Origin: Chelonoidis abingdonii
Taxonomy: Eukaryota > Chordata > Testudines > Testudinidae
Assembly (NCBI RefSeq): GCF_003597395.2
Contig: NC_133782.1
Location: 10,631,126-10,695,125 of the forward strand
Reading direction: 5' to 3'
Length of the DNA stretch: 64,000 nt
Shown here: piece after piece, positions 11,101 to 24,063 of the stretch
Layout: each line of letters starts with the position of its first letter
Numbering within the stretch: position 1 is the first letter of the stretch
Translations under genes and position numbers: made by a program
Notes under the pieces: generated by a model
Databases searched by the model: none
What the model was told of the DNA's origin: nothing
What the model saw: only the letters and a program-made list of their open reading frames with translations

Positions 11101-11722
11101 TTGGATCCCTTCCTTTCTTATGGCTGAGTCAATTGCCTCTGTATTTGCTTTGGTCCCTGCCAATCCAAGCAGCAAGAAACAGGCTGGGAATCAAAGGTAT
11201 TTTCTGCCAGAGCTGCCCTTAGGCCACTTAGTTATTTTTCAAAGCACTGGCATCATGTCTGTGGTGGGGAGGCTCGGAATAATAATTGTGTTCAATTATT
11301 AATACACTGAGCATTAGCACAAAGCATTTCATATTTTGCAAAAGAGACAGGTTTATATGAAACTTCTATCAGTTATCCTCAAAATAATAATTAATAGTGA
11401 ATCCAATTGCACCTTTCATGAGATTATTTTATGAGGGTTCTGCTGTGTTTATGGTAAGTTTAAGCCCCAAAGGACTGGTATGTGGGGATCTCACAGAGAT
11501 TTCCTCCCCTTGGAGGAAAACACACACAACACTTTCAGGATCAGACGCAATATTAGTTGTTAGCATATTTCCTGAGCATAATTCCAATCCCTTTAGCTCC
11601 CTATTTATATTTCTCTTGTCATTGCAACATCTCCCAATTTAGTACAAGGAATTGACACCTTTTTTTTCTTTGTGGATTACAACCTATATCTCACTGATCA
11701 GAGGACAAATTTCATAGATCAC

Positions 11723-12485
11723 TGTGACAGTCTGTACCCTATGTTCACCCATTTTTCAAGACTATGATACATTTAGTACAAACTAGACCTTGTAAGGTGT
11801 CATGAGTTTTCAGATAATTTGTTGATCATTATTGTCCTGGAAAAATATGTGTGGCAACATTATATGTAAAATTTTAAGATTCCATTGTATGATGTTACTA
11901 ACACATATTCTAAATCTGGGGAAACTACCACGACCTAGTTCCTCAGAGATAAAAGACAAACTGATGCCTTAGCCAGATGTCAGTGAAATTAAATGGACCA
12001 TCACCAGATTCAGTGACCATTCTTTGGCAGGAAAACGGGTGTGAATGAGAAATTTACATCTTGGCAAAGAGAAACAGCTGAAAGTTCCCATCCCCACAGA
12101 CTTGCTGTCTCCTGAATCCCAGACGGAGGTGATTCTCAAGGAAGAGGAAAAGATATAAAAATGGGGGAACAAATGCCCCAGATGATCTCTCCCTCACCTC
12201 TACTCGTGACATCAGCAACACTAGAAGAACAAAAGAGATTGCTTTGGAGTGGGTGGAGAGATCCTGACTGAAAGGAGTATAGTCAGTAAGATGGAGAGAC
12301 GTGGTGAGAGAGATCTTTTACTTTGAATTCACTTAGCTTGTTAAGTTAGGTATTAGTTGCGTTTTACTTTTTATTTTCTTGTAACCAACTCTTACTTTTA
12401 TGTCACTTAAAATCTATCTGTAGTTAAGAAACTTGTTTTATTGTTTTATCTAAATCAGTGTGTTTGGATTGAAGGGTTGAGATAA
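11723..12485 (+). mobile_element. ERV-type LTR, diverged
   Basis: The segment begins TGTGACAGTCTGTACCC and carries a TATA box (TATAAAA at 12154) at a position normal for the U3/R boundary. The downstream part resembles the R/U5 of an LTR family I know from turtle DNA. The right end fades near 12480 and no duplication was found. No internal retroviral gene lies beside it, so it is a solo or truncated LTR. Confidence 0.6.
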
Positions 12486-14459
12486 CAAGATCTTCGCATA
12501 TCATTTTCTATTAATGAAATGATGGATTTTATATGAGCTTGTGTTGTCCAGCAAGATGCTGAGTTGTACAAGATGCACATTTCTGACAGGAAGTCTGGGA
12601 CTGGGATCTTGCTGGTGTTTCCCTGCAGTGTAATTTGCGTGTGGCTGATTATAGCACTCATACAGTATACCTAGAGTGATTTACATGCTGGAGGCTGCAT
12701 CTAAGGAGACCAGGAGTGGTTGCTGTCACAGTGAAGCAGTGTAAAAGGCCTCCCAGGTTGGAGAACTGAATGGACACAGCTGTTCAGCTGTCCAGATTGT
12801 TCCCTTGATAATATCATAATAATTTCAGTTTGAATTGTATTCAGTTTAAAGAAAATGGCATTGTATTTTTCTCCATTCAGATTTTTAAAATTGGTTAAAC
12901 TTTTTTTAAATGAAATATCCATTCAATAAATACTAAAATAAGCAATACTTATTTAGATATTTGCACCCCACAAACACGAAAAAAAGAATTCCCTGTCCAT
13001 CCATTTTAGATTTCATATCCATAACTTAACACAGAAAATTAACACCCAAACATAATTAAAATGCAGCAGTACAATTCTATTAATTGTCTTTCCATGCCAT
13101 AGAAGACAGGTGAACAGATATTTTTTGTTTTACGTTCCATTTAAACAAAAAAAAAAAACCCTGATGTCAATATTTGAATTCTAAAAATGTTTCTTTGATG
13201 GGAAGAAACAAAGAAGAGATGAGTCGTGTTGACCCAATTTTTCTTGAGTCAGCAGAATAGTAAACAGCCTCATTTCCATTACTCAACAGCCCATATGTGA
13301 TTTCTGATCATACCTCTAATCTTTTTCATTATTCCTTCCTTTGGGAAAAAAATTACTCAGGACACATTTAGAATTATAATGATGTCAGCTTTAAAGCTGC
13401 AGTTGTTTTGATGACAATGGGAGATGATTTTTTTACTTAGAGCAATGTTTTCAGATCTAGCTACAAAAAGCATAATTTCTGGCTCATGTGGTTCTTGCCT
13501 GGCTTTTTAGATTTGAGGCCAGCATGCTGTAATTCGGTACGCTCACGTTAGTGATGCTGATGTTACCCCCTTCTAATGCTCAAAAGGCTCCTGTGTCCAC
13601 ATACTGTGCTGGTTTCGCTCAGACAATTCTTGGTAAGTAGGACATGGGAAACATTGTGGGAAATCGTGTGTCAAGAAGGTGGTAAATAAACCTACGCCAT
13701 TAAGAACAGATCAAAAATGATCACTGCTGGGTGTTCCATATAGCACTGAAGAATTGGAAGAAGTCTTCTCCAAAACAAGAGCCTGTCCCACTTGCTACTA
13801 TAAATTATGGATAAGGGACCCAAATAGTAATAGGCAGGGATGGTCTCTGAATTGGTCTCATACGTATTCGCACCCTTTATGTTTCCTGATTTTGGCTCCA
13901 GTGGTGCTTCTGACTACTTTTAGGATTTGCCCACTGCTGCACACCTGAGTCTGGGGGCTGATTTTCCTTATTTGCTTTCTCTTCTAGCTGCACTGCTCTG
14001 CCTCAGTTTGTCATGTTATGAAGAATGAGAGACCAATAATGGGAAGAGCCAGGGGACAGTGTACAGGAACAGTCGGCTCAGCTGCCTGCCTGCCTGCCCA
14101 ACCCGCAGCTCCAGCTCAGAAAAGTCCCCTGCCCCAGCCATCTATGCCATCACAAACAGAAGGGGAACCCTTGTACTGCAGTAATGATCCCAAACCACAC
14201 AGCTTACAATAGCAACATCAATATAGACAATCAAGCAGGGGGAACTAGGAGCTGTAGCATGCAGACGCTGAGGGGGAATTTCAGGGACCTAGTAGCCTTG
14301 CAGTAATTATGAGCAAGGAGTGGGGAGTAAGATTTACTAACAGCTTGAGGAAATCTTTTTCTTTTCCACATTCATAGATGTTTGAAAGAAACAAATAGCT
14401 GGAAAGAAAAGACACCTATGGGTGATGGCGAGGGACAGCATTTATGCATTCCTCAGCCT
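12486..14459. other. AT-rich non-coding stretch
   Basis: No gene or clear repeat family recognised. An A-run lies at about 13147-13159. The composition looks like ordinary intergenic or intronic DNA. Confidence 0.5.
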
Positions 14460-14616
14460 GCGCCGCTTCCCGCAGCCCTCATTGGCCTGGAGCAACGAAC
14501 CACGGCCAGTGAGAGCCGCGATAGGCCGAACCTGCCGACGCGGCAGGTAAACAAACCGGCCCGGCCCGCCAGGGGCTTTCCCTGAGCAAGCAGCGGCCTG
14601 ACTTTGAGAAGCACTG
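14460..14616. mobile_element. Truncated hAT MITE, same family as 24064-24400
   Basis: The stretch from CGCCGCTTCCCGCAG through GGTAAACAAACCGGCCC to the end GAAGCACTG parallels the right half of the element at 24064-24400. The right flank CTCTAGAA resembles that element's own duplication, which is probably coincidence or target preference. The left half is missing. Confidence 0.75.
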
Positions 14617-14970
14617 CTCTAGAAGGATAAACAATTTCAAATAACTTGATTGAAAGACACCTGTTGTGTCCACTTTTATCTGCAAAATATTTCATAATCT
14701 GAAATAGATTGGGGTACATCAGTGATGATTTAGGCACCTGAAAGCCATAGCCAAAAGAGGACTCACAGTGAGATCAAACCACATAGTTCAACCCTATAAC
14801 AGAATAATAATTAATGCTGCAAACTCTGGTGAAGTGCTTGCACGTTACAGTTGTAGTATAGGAGATAGGGGCTCTAGACTCAAGGAGAAAGTAACGAGAG
14901 GAAAAGCAAATAGTAATGCATAGTATTTTTCATCAATAGATATCAAAACACTTCACAATCTTTAATGTAC

Positions 14971-15582
14971 TGTGGCAAATTGCCGGTACTGTTCTGCTGG
15001 GTCTCGCGCTTTCTCTTCTCTGGGGTAGGTTCAGGGCGCTATTGCTTGCCTCTGAACCAGTTCTTAATCATTCCCCTAGTGTCCTTGGAGGAGGGGAGTG
15101 GAGAGGGAGGGACCTGGGCCCGCCCTCTACTCCAGGTCCCAACCCAGGGGCCCTGGGGTTGTGGTGAACCACTTGACTAGCGGTTTCTTCCCCTGGGTTA
15201 CTTCCCTCTCATACCCGTCAGCTTGTGAAGGGCTTCTCGCCTCTCTTCTATACAAGCCTGGTGCCCCTTACCTAGGGTTTCTGTTGGGCTTCCCAATCCA
15301 CCGCAGCACTCCTCCAAACCTTCTATTTCTCTCTGGACAAACTCTTCTCTTCTGCAATCTGCACTCTGCTCCAATCCAACCTTTCTCCTTCAACTACCAC
15401 CCCCTGTCTGACTGAAGCAGGGGTTTATATCCCATGACTGGAGTCAGGTGCTCTAACTGGAGTCAGGTGCTCTAATTGGCCACAGCTGTTCTAGTTAATC
15501 TAAAGCAAACCTTCCTCCCTTGGCAGGGAATAAGGCCCCCTGCTAACACTCTTATGCTGCCTTCTGGCCATGCTGTATCACA
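14971..15582 (+). mobile_element. Solo LTR of an endogenous retrovirus (612 bp)
   Basis: The ends are TGTGGCAAATTGCC and GCTGTATCACA, giving the TG...CA borders and a short TGTG/CACA inverted repeat. The flanks carry a 4-base duplication GTAC (14967-14970 and 15583-15586), as for gamma-type retroviral integration. A TTTATAT box is at about 15424, and a 20-base direct repeat (ACTGGAGTCAGGTGCTCTAA and its neighbour) follows. No gag, pol or env is present, which indicates recombination between two LTRs. The orientation is inferred from the TATA position only. Confidence 0.75.
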
Positions 15583-15585
15583 GTA

Positions 15586-15715
15586 CTTATCCTCACAACA
15601 CACTTGTGAGGCAGGCAAGTACTATTATCCCCACTTTACGGATGAGGAACTGAGGCACAGAGAGACTAAGGCATTGCAGCGCCTAACTTTCAGGCACCTA
15701 AAAAATCACTGAAAC
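15586..15715 (-). repeat. MIR-like SINE fragment
   Basis: The segment reads as the CORE-SINE 3' part: 'ttatccccactttacgga', then 'gaactgaggcacagagaga'. It starts right beside the LTR duplication, so the LTR inserted at the SINE edge or inside an older longer copy. Orientation follows the usual MIR consensus and is tentative. Confidence 0.55.
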
Positions 15716-16638
15716 GACAATGGGATCTGCAAAGCCTGAGTTATGTGCCTAGACTTCTTATATCCTATACAATGAATGAGGAGAGAGAGGCACCTTAGAA
15801 TGAATCCAAAAAAGCCAATATGCTGGGCAGGAGCTGCCTAGGCTACCCAATGGGAGATGCTAATAAGAAGGGTATGTCCTAAGCCCCGCCCCTCTCTGAG
15901 GTAGGCATGTAGATTGGGCTGCTGGGAGGCACGTATCTGTGCTCTCCCTACTCCTGGAGTCAGCAGTTTAGATGTCTAAATTATTCCTGTGTGAATTAAT
16001 GACGTGCCTGCCACACTCCATGCAAAGCAACTGAAAAGGGAGGTGCTGCCACTGCCCACCTTATAACTTTTATCCCAGTGGTTACAGCAGCCATCGGGGA
16101 TATGGGAGACCTACGTTCAATTGTCTGCCTGGGACTGAATGGCACATAATGGAACAGTTTCAATAGGAGAGACTGAAGGAGCCCTGCATCAGTATATCTG
16201 AGAATTCAGTGGTTAGGGCCCTCTTCTGGAAGATGTGGATTCAATTTTTTTTTTGCTTCCTCAAGCAGGAGAGAATTGAACCTGAGTCTCCTACATCACA
16301 GATGAATGTTCTTACCACAAAGCTCAAATATATTGAGTGTGCACCTTCAGCACTGGCTGGATTTTTGAATGGGGCCTGAGATTGTATTTGTGCTCAGAGC
16401 ACATCTACTAGATTGGGCCCATCATCAGTGGGCAAACACTTATTTTTCTGGGATTGCACTGAGGAAAAGGCGGGAAATACGTTTCTGGGTACCTAGAATG
16501 AGGCAGCAGCATGTATCCCCAGAGGCAAAAACTTAGACATCTAAGGGACTTTTACAGCAGCAAGTTAGGTGCCAAGTAAGCTCAGATGCCTACAGGATTA
16601 GGCAGCAGCCAAGCAGGAGTTTTGTGGATCAGAGTGGT

Positions 16639-16843
16639 CAGGGGAGTTCTATAGTTTTTGCTGCCCCAAGCACGGCAGTCAGGCAGCCTTCGGCAGATTC
16701 GGTGGCGTTTCTGTGGGCAATCTGTCAGTCCCGCGCCTTCGGGAGGCTGCCTGACTGCGCCCTCACAGCAACCGGCAGGCCGCCCCCTGCAGCTTGCCGC
16801 CCCAGGCACTCACTTGCTGCGCTGGTGCCTGGAGCCGCCCCTG
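16639..16843. mobile_element. hAT MITE (205 bp)
   Basis: Left end CAGGGGAGTTCTATAG and right end CTGGAGCCGCCCCTG form imperfect inverted ends. Flanking octamers AGAGTGGT (16631-16638) and ACAGTGGT (16844-16851) differ at one base. The interior has the CCGCCCCAGGCACTC-type sequence of a GC-rich turtle MITE family. Confidence 0.75.
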
Positions 16844-16899
16844 ACAGTGGTACCTAAAAACTAGAAGTTAGGTAGCTGAGTCCGTGCAGGGATCTGGGC

Positions 16900-16995
16900 C
16901 AAAGTGATTTACCCAAGGTTACATAGAAAGTCTGTAGCAGACCTGGAAATTGAACTGGCATCTTCTAGGATAGTTCCCTATCCACTGGACCATCC
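16900..16995 (+). repeat. MIR-like SINE fragment
   Basis: The order 'gatttacccaaggttacata', 'agacctggaaattgaac', 'tatccactggaccat' matches the right half of MIR. It probably continues the copy seen at 15586-15715 or is a second one, separated by unrelated DNA and the MITE at 16639. Confidence 0.5.
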
Positions 16996-19900
16996 TTCCA
17001 CAAAGAAAACACCAGTCTATTGTAAATATCAAACATAAGGGACTTTTAGTTTAAGGTCTCATAAAAAATACATGGACTTCGTGTTCCAACATCCATGTGA
17101 AATAATCAGCCCTTCATGAAACCCATTTTTCAGGATAAGACAAAGTTTAGCTGAAAGCCCTGAACTGAGGTTTAACCAGCCCTAAGCTCCTAGAGCTAGA
17201 CACCAGGGATGAAATTCTGGCTTCACTGAAACCAATGGGAGCTACCATTAATGTCACTGGGGTCAGGATTCCACTCCAGATCTCTAATCCCTTGGCTCCA
17301 TCCATTATGTGTTTTAGCCAGTCACTCTTATTTATTTTGTTCCCCAGTCACAATTTCTTTCCTTTTCCTATGTATATGTATTTTCCCCAACCTCATTGAA
17401 ACACTTTTATCAAGTTTAAAGTTTTCTGACAAAAATTGTTTTGTTTTTCCCCAAAAATGTTCATTTCATTTGAAATAAAATCAAAGTTTTATCAAACAAT
17501 TCTCAACCAGCTCAACAAGTCCAGGGTGTATAGTACCCTGGGAACCTGGCAATGGGCCAACAAAATATTTTGAAGTCCTGGCGTCTGCTGCAGATGACAC
17601 AGCTCAAAGGTTCAGATCCCAGGCATGATTCAGGCTTCAAAGGAAAGCTGACTTCAAGCAGGAAGCAAGCAAGTTCAGACATTGAAAGAACGAGCTTTGG
17701 CTTCAGGGCTCAGGCAAAAACAGCTTCAGCCCCAGGGCAAGAACATACCCAGAAATTATTCCAAGCCCCTATAGCATTATTGCAATACAACATTCCTTCT
17801 TCGTAAGCTTTATTTTTATCAGGCTACTGCGGTGTAATTCATCATTCTGCTGAAGCAATAATAATAGGATTTAAATCGCGCATTTCATCAAAACACTGTG
17901 GGAACATTAACTAATTAATTAGGTTATTATAAACTCTCTAGGTCAAACTCCCTCTGGTACATGCACACAGCTCCCATTGCAATGAGTAGGAATTCCGTGT
18001 ATGTATCCAAGGTGTCTCCTTCATTGTAACAAACTCTGTGTTCTACCGCACCAAACACATGACTTTTGAGACCAGACCACAGATAAAAAGAAGAACTGGG
18101 CCCATTTGTATATATACAACATGGAATTGCACAAAGAAAAATCTTGTAATGGAACAGATAACATTTTACATTAAACACTGTAAATCCGCTTTTCTGTTAC
18201 AATAAGGAAGACACATGGATGTGGAGACATTAACTGCATAAATAATAATTAAATCCCACCACAAATATTTGCACAGTACTCAAGGCTTAGGGGCTGATCT
18301 AAACCCATTGAAAGCAACAGAAAGATTCCTACTGATTTCAGTGAGCTCTGTATCAGGCCACCAGTGATTTAACTGCTAGATGATTTTAGGTTCCTATAGA
18401 ACCACTGAGATATAAGAACCTGGATAAAGTAAAATAATTTCTAATATTAGCTACGTCAAGCAAATATCAGCAAGCTCTATTAGTAATTAAAACTAATTCA
18501 TTGTCCTTTTGTCGCACGTGGACTAAATCCTGCAGTTTTTATTCTGGAAAACTCCCACTGAACTCGATGCTACTTTCACTGGGAGGTCAGCAATGCGAAA
18601 TCCCGGAGCCAGTTGATGACACTGGAATGTTAGTGAATTTGCACAAAGTATGAAAAGCACCAGCATTTAACAGGAGCACCACGTTAAGGCTGTCGTCTTG
18701 CTCCCTCTGAATTCAATGAGTTAAGAGGAAGGTGCAGGCTTGATGCCACTGGAAGTTTTACCTGAGTAAAGGTTGCTGGATTTGGTTTTATGTGTATATT
18801 CCAGCCACACTCTCTTTATCTGGTCCTCCTTTAGTCACATTTTCCTTTTTTACCTTCCCCACTCTGGACTGTAATCTGCATGCTTTTACATACCAACCAA
18901 TTTATATGTTAATGTAATATCTTGGTTGTCATAATAGTTGAAGTAACGATGGAGTAGATCCTAACACCTTCAAACCACATAGAAGAGCAAACAAGTGCAT
19001 AGTGCCTGAGTCTGCTCTCCATTACCGACTTTCCATGGGTATAACTTAATGTAAAACTGGTGGAACAATGAGGAGATTCAGGCTCACTAAGCTGTGCTTG
19101 GAGAGCATTAGGACAAAAAGCTAAAGCCCGAGAAAAATCTTGAGTTGCTAATTTTCCATACTTTGATTTCTACAAAGTGTTCTCTGCAGATTTGACTTCT
19201 ATTTTATGTTCACTGTAGCTATTACAAAAGAGCCTTCTCTAACCATATCTGTGAAACAAGGGGTAATTTCTTTGGCTCCTAAAAATAGGGGCGGGAGGAA
19301 TCTGAAATCTTTAGATAATTGGAGCTCTATTACACTTCATTTAGATCCTAAAATGCTGACTGTAATTTGAATTAATTTATCTTATTTAGTTAATCAAGTG
19401 CAGTGTAGATTTACCTCAGGAAGACACATCGTTAATAATGTGCATTTAGTTCTGGTTGTGTTTGGAAAAGCGTGCCTTGGAATGTTGCCTCCATTTTGTC
19501 TTTGCCTTTCAGAGAGTATTTGATGAAATGGAATGTTGGTTTTTAATTTAGATCCTATGGATAATAGACATTTGATACGTATTGTCCGACTGTTAATACT
19601 GAGTATAAATTAGCAGATTTCAAGTAGTAATTATTTGCTTATAGACTGAGTCATGGGAATGGGGATAAAATAGCTGTTTTGGACAGAACACTGGTTCTGT
19701 AACTAAGGTGTAGCAGGTCCAACTGGGAGAGCTTAAAAAGGGGACTGTCCTGGAGGCGAGCTTTGCAACTGTCACATTTACGATTTGGATAAGTGTGTTA
19801 AGGATTGGGCCAGCTTTTCAAAGAGACTGGAAGCACCACATATATCAAGTTTATTGTTAATTGGGACTCCAGTAGAGAAGGTCTTGGGGGAAGAGTTGAC

Positions 19901-20499
19901 TGATGTTCTTCACTATGGTGGTGTGACGGGGAACTGAGCTGCAGAAAAAGGCACCCAGGACAGGGAAGGAGGCAGTAAGCTCTTCAGAGGGCCTGGCGAG
20001 TTACTGTTACTACGCATAACCATCCTGGCGCCTCTGCAAATTATCCATCGGACTAGTGGGGCACACGGGTGGGAGAAACCAGAGAAAGAAGCCTGGGAAT
20101 AGCAACTCTTAAGGCTTTAGCCAGGTGCACAGTGCAGCCTATAGGCACTTAGTTCTCTGCATGCACAGAAAGGCAGCTGTTTTCCCTGTCCTGTAGGGAC
20201 TGATGTCTGGGTAAAATACTGGGATAGTTAAATCCTTACAGTATAGTAAACGGAACCTTCTCCCAGTCAGTGCAGGCTTTTAAGAGCCCAGAAGCAGCAT
20301 AACGTTCCAGCTGTCTGAGCTGAGTGGAGCTCCCAGAGGGAATGTTTCTCAAGGTTTCCTGTGAGCCACCTCCCCGCTCTTCCATTTATTACAGTTCTCC
20401 TGCCTGCACTGCATCCCTGTGAAGCGGAGGGCATATAATTCAGGCCCCATGGGAGTTTTTGACTATAGTAGCTAATTATGTTGGAATTAGAAAAAGAGG
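16996..20499. other. AT-rich non-coding stretch
   Basis: No exon recognised. It contains degenerate copies of the ancient 'gatttcaatgggctttggatc'-like palindromic repeat (near 17205-17275, 18300-18360 and 18530-18570). The rest looks like unique non-coding sequence. Confidence 0.5.
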
Positions 20500-20507
20500 G
20501 TCTATAT

Positions 20508-20814
20508 CGATAGGCAACCTATGGCACGTGTGCTGAAGGCAGCACACGAGCTGATTTTCAGTGGCACTCACACTGCCTGGGTCCTGGCCACTGGTTCAGG
20601 AGGCTCTGCATTTTAATTGAATTGAATTTTAAATGAAGCTTCTTATACATTTTAAAAACCTTATTTACTTTACATACAACAATAGTTTATTTATGTATTA
20701 CAGACTTATAGAAAGAGACCTAAAAATGTTAAAATGTATTACTGGCACGCGAAACAAATTAGAGTGAATAAATGAAGACTCGGCACACCACTTCTGAAAG
20801 GTTGCTAACCCCGG
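20508..20814. mobile_element. hAT MITE (307 bp), family with GGCAACCT ends
   Basis: Left end CGATAGGCAACCTATGG and right end AGGTTGCTAACCCCGG are inverted relative to each other. Both flanks carry GTCTATAT (20500-20507 and 20815-20822), a perfect 8-base duplication. The interior (GATTTTCAGTGGCACTCAC, AATTAGAGTGAATAAATGAA) is shared with the copy at 62113-62417, and its ends with the element at 43181-43520. Confidence 0.9.
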
Positions 20815-21397
20815 GTCTATATGAACCTTACTATTAACAAGAAGACAGGTTCAGTTTCAGGCTTTCAATTTGTCATGCACTTGAGTGCTCCACTTAACAA
20901 ATGAGTAGGCTATTAAAGAATGAGAGCCAGATTGATAGATACTGGCCTAGGGAGGGGGGAATAGGTGGTGGCCCTGCATCCTAGGCAACATTCATCCCAG
21001 ATGCTACATTAGCCTTTACATAAATGCTTCTTTTCCAAATGATTTTTGGCTCAGATTTTCCAAGGTGCCATTTTGTACATGTCCAGCTCACACATATGCA
21101 AGGGACATACAAAATGTTACACTTGATAATCGAACCACCATCATTTATGTGATGCTCACTTCTCAAATGTTCAAGTAGTTAATTGCAAATGGGTCTGTTT
21201 CTGCTCCTCTTGAAGTTGTTGGCATTAGCTTCAATGGGAACAAGATAGTGCTATGAATAACTAGTAGTAAATGTTTTTTTGGGAGGGCAGGGGGTGTACC
21301 TTAATTTTTTCATGGTAAAATGGATGTACAGAGTCATTCGAATATCACAGGGCCAAAGATTCTGGAATAGTCATCATAGGATATCAGTAATGCCAAT

Positions 21398-22582
21398 TAT
21401 CAGAGGGGTAGCCATGTTAGTCTGGAGCTATAAAAGCAGCAAGGAGTCCTGTGGCACCTTATAGACTAACAGACATATTGGAGCATGAGCTTTCGTGGGT
21501 GAATACCAACTTTGTCGGATGCATGTAGTGGAAATTTCCAGAGGCAGGTATAAATATGCAAGTAAGAATCAGGCTAGAGAAAACAAGGTTAGTTCAATCA
21601 GGGAGGATGAGGCCCTCTTCAAGCAGTTGAGGTGTGAACACCAAGGGAGGAGAAACTGCTTTTATAGTTGGCTAGCCATTCACAGTCTTTGTTTAATCCT
21701 GACCTGATGGTGTCCAATTTGCAGATGAACTGAAGCTCAGCAGTTTTTCTTTGAAGTCTGGTCCTGAAGTTTTTTTGCTGCAGGATGGCCACCTTAAGGT
21801 CTGCTATAGTGTGGCCAGGGAGGTTGAAATGCTCTTCTACAGGTTTTTGTGTATTGCCATTCCTAATATATAATTTGTGTCCATTTATCCTTTTCCGTAG
21901 AGACTGTCCAGTTTGGCCGATGTACATAGCAGAGGGGCATTGCTGGCATATGATGGCGTATATTACATTGGTGGACGTGCAGGTGAATGAACCGGTGATG
22001 GTGTGGCTGATCTGGTTAGGTCCTGTGATGGTGTCGCTGGTGTAGATATGTGGGCAGAGTTGGCATCAAGGTTTGTTGCTTGGATTGGTTCAGATTTAGA
22101 GTTACTGTGGTGCGGTGTGTAGTTACTGGTGAGAATATGCTTCAGGTTGGCGGTGGGCGAGGACTGGCCTGCCACTCAAGGCCTGTGAAAGTGAGTGATC
22201 ATTGTCCAGGATGGGTTGTAGATCACTAATGAAGCATTGGAGAGGTTTTAGCTGGGAACTATATATGACGGCTAGTGGAGTTCTTTTGGTTTCTTTCTTG
22301 GGCTTGTCTTGCAGTAGGAGGCTTCTGGGTACACGTCTGGCTCTGTTGATCTGTTTCCTTATTTCCTTGTGCGGGTATTGTAGTTTTGTGAATGCTTGGT
22401 GAAGATTTTGTAGGTGTTGGTCTCTGTCTGAGGGGTTGTAGCAGATGTGGTTGTACTTCAGTGCTTGGCTGTAGACAATGGATCGTGTGGTGTTTCCAGG
22501 ATGGAAGCTGGAGGCATGAAGGTAGGCATAGCTGTTGGTGGGTTTTTGGTATAGGGTGGTGTTAACGTGACCGTCACTTATG
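21398..22582 (-). mobile_element. Penelope-like retroelement, 3' part with endonuclease
   Basis: The whole stretch belongs to one Penelope/Neptune-type element on the minus strand. Its 3' terminal region (21398-21520) contains CCCACGAAAGCTCATGCTCC on the minus strand, followed by GTCTATAAGGTGCCACAGG, and the same terminus recurs in the copy at 44535-44910. A GIY-YIG endonuclease remnant is at 21619-21927. The element ends abruptly near 22582, so most of the RT is missing (5' truncation). Confidence 0.85.
21619..21927 (-). pseudogene. GIY-YIG endonuclease domain of a Penelope-like element
   Basis: The 102-residue frame starts MYIGQTGQSLRKRINGHK, where Y-I-G is the second half of the GIY-YIG signature and the R of LRKRI fits the conserved arginine. 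Later come KPVEEHFNLPGHTIADLKV and RTRLQRKTAELQFICKL, in family order; the H-F-N-x-P-G-H segment is the usual cysteine/histidine-containing part. In Penelope-like elements this C-terminal domain nicks target DNA for RNA-primed insertion. The frame lacks the RT and the first half of the GIY signature, so it is a relic. Confidence 0.8.
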
Positions 22583-23785
22583 CCAATGACTACTGGTTTT
22601 AAACTACCACCTGCTCTTAACTTCTTAGGTTCTTGAAGCCCCTTGGACTTATCTTCTTCTAAGCATCAACTACATGGTGTCATTGCCTTTACGCTTTTGT
22701 TACCATCACTCAGGTACTTTCCATCCAGGAAATGAAAATCAATCAAGTACTCGCAAGTTTGTAAGTAAGCAATGTTAAGAAAACTGAAAGCAGTTGATTT
22801 TTCCCCCTCCCAAAGTAATTTGGCTGATGCTTATATTGGATTCCTTATTAGACCTTTGTTTTTTATAACCCTCGGCAATCTTCTGAGTTGTTGCCACTCA
22901 GGAAACATTTTCATGTAGGCAGCTGAAATGACATTGGCGGTAGTTAGTAAATCAATTTAAAACATCAACAGAATTCTGCACTAAGAGCTGCAGAAAGAAG
23001 ATCAAGTTTTGTATACTATTTAAGGATGAACATTGTCCTGCTTTTATCCACCAATAAATGTGGCTGTTTTGGTCAAAATCTTGTATTGCATTACATGGAA
23101 ATTTGATTTAAAAACACTTGAGATTTTTCAAATATATCCTATTTATGTGCAGATGAAAAGCTAGAGTCTGGAACTTATCAGGAAGGCAAACTGAATACCT
23201 TGCAAAGAATTCATCTCTCTACTATTCTTATAACAGCTACTATGATAATATATGCCTACGTTCTTCGATATGATTAATGGACACTGACATGAAGTGGTCT
23301 TGTTGTTTATGAATTGTACATGTAGCTTGATGTATCAAACAAAGATACTAATCTGCCCAGTTTTAATAATCATCCTCGGAATTTAAGCACAAATTTCATC
23401 TGACAATTTCTGAATGTAGCCCTGTTCATTATGGCTAACTTTCTTCATCATAAAATGACTCTATCCTACCAGGATAAACCAGAGAGTTAATTTCTACACA
23501 TTGCAATTTGGTCTTTTAAACATTCCAGTCAAGGAGAAATGAAAGTGATTGTTTAAAGTCTGCAATGTGGAATGATCAGATAGCCCCACTGGTTAAATAG
23601 AAATATGAGTCTTCTATCACTGGAATAAATTTTGTTTGGTTTGTTGTTTATTTTGCACTCGATTGAGCCTTTAGGCTCAACCTGAATAAGGGTTGGTGTG
23701 TGAATGCTCTATCCCAGGATATGTTGATGTGTGAATGCTGTATACTGGAAAGTATTTGTGGCTTGGAAAAGAGAAGGAGGAGAGG
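22583..23785. other. Non-coding stretch, nothing recognised
   Basis: AT-rich, no supportable exon or repeat family. A few degenerate repeat-like fragments cannot be assigned. Confidence 0.5.
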
Positions 23786-23909
23786 TAGGGTGCTCAGATA
23801 GCAAGTCTGAAAAATCAGGACAGAGCGTGTGGGGTAATAGGTGCTTATATAAGAAAAAGCCCCGAGTATCGGGACTGTCCCTATAAAATTGAGACATCTG
23901 ACCACCCTG
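23786..23909. mobile_element. hAT MITE (124 bp), family with TAGGGTG ends
   Basis: Ends TAGGGTGCTCAGATAG and ATCTGACCACCCTG are inverted copies, and the flanks AGGAGAGG (23778-23785) and AGGAGAGC (23910-23917) form an 8-base duplication with one mismatch. The interior GCTTATATAAGAAAAAGCCC matches the copy at 56864-56986. Confidence 0.85.
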
Positions 23910-24063
23910 AGGAGAGCTCCTTTCTAGGCTACAACATGACCAACTAAACACGTTTGTGAATGTGTTACTGTATTTACATGGATGTTAAGGAGCTTTTCAA
24001 TCATATTAAGATCATTCTGGTGAGCTAACTGAAATGGAAAACATACTTTCTCATCATCTAGAA

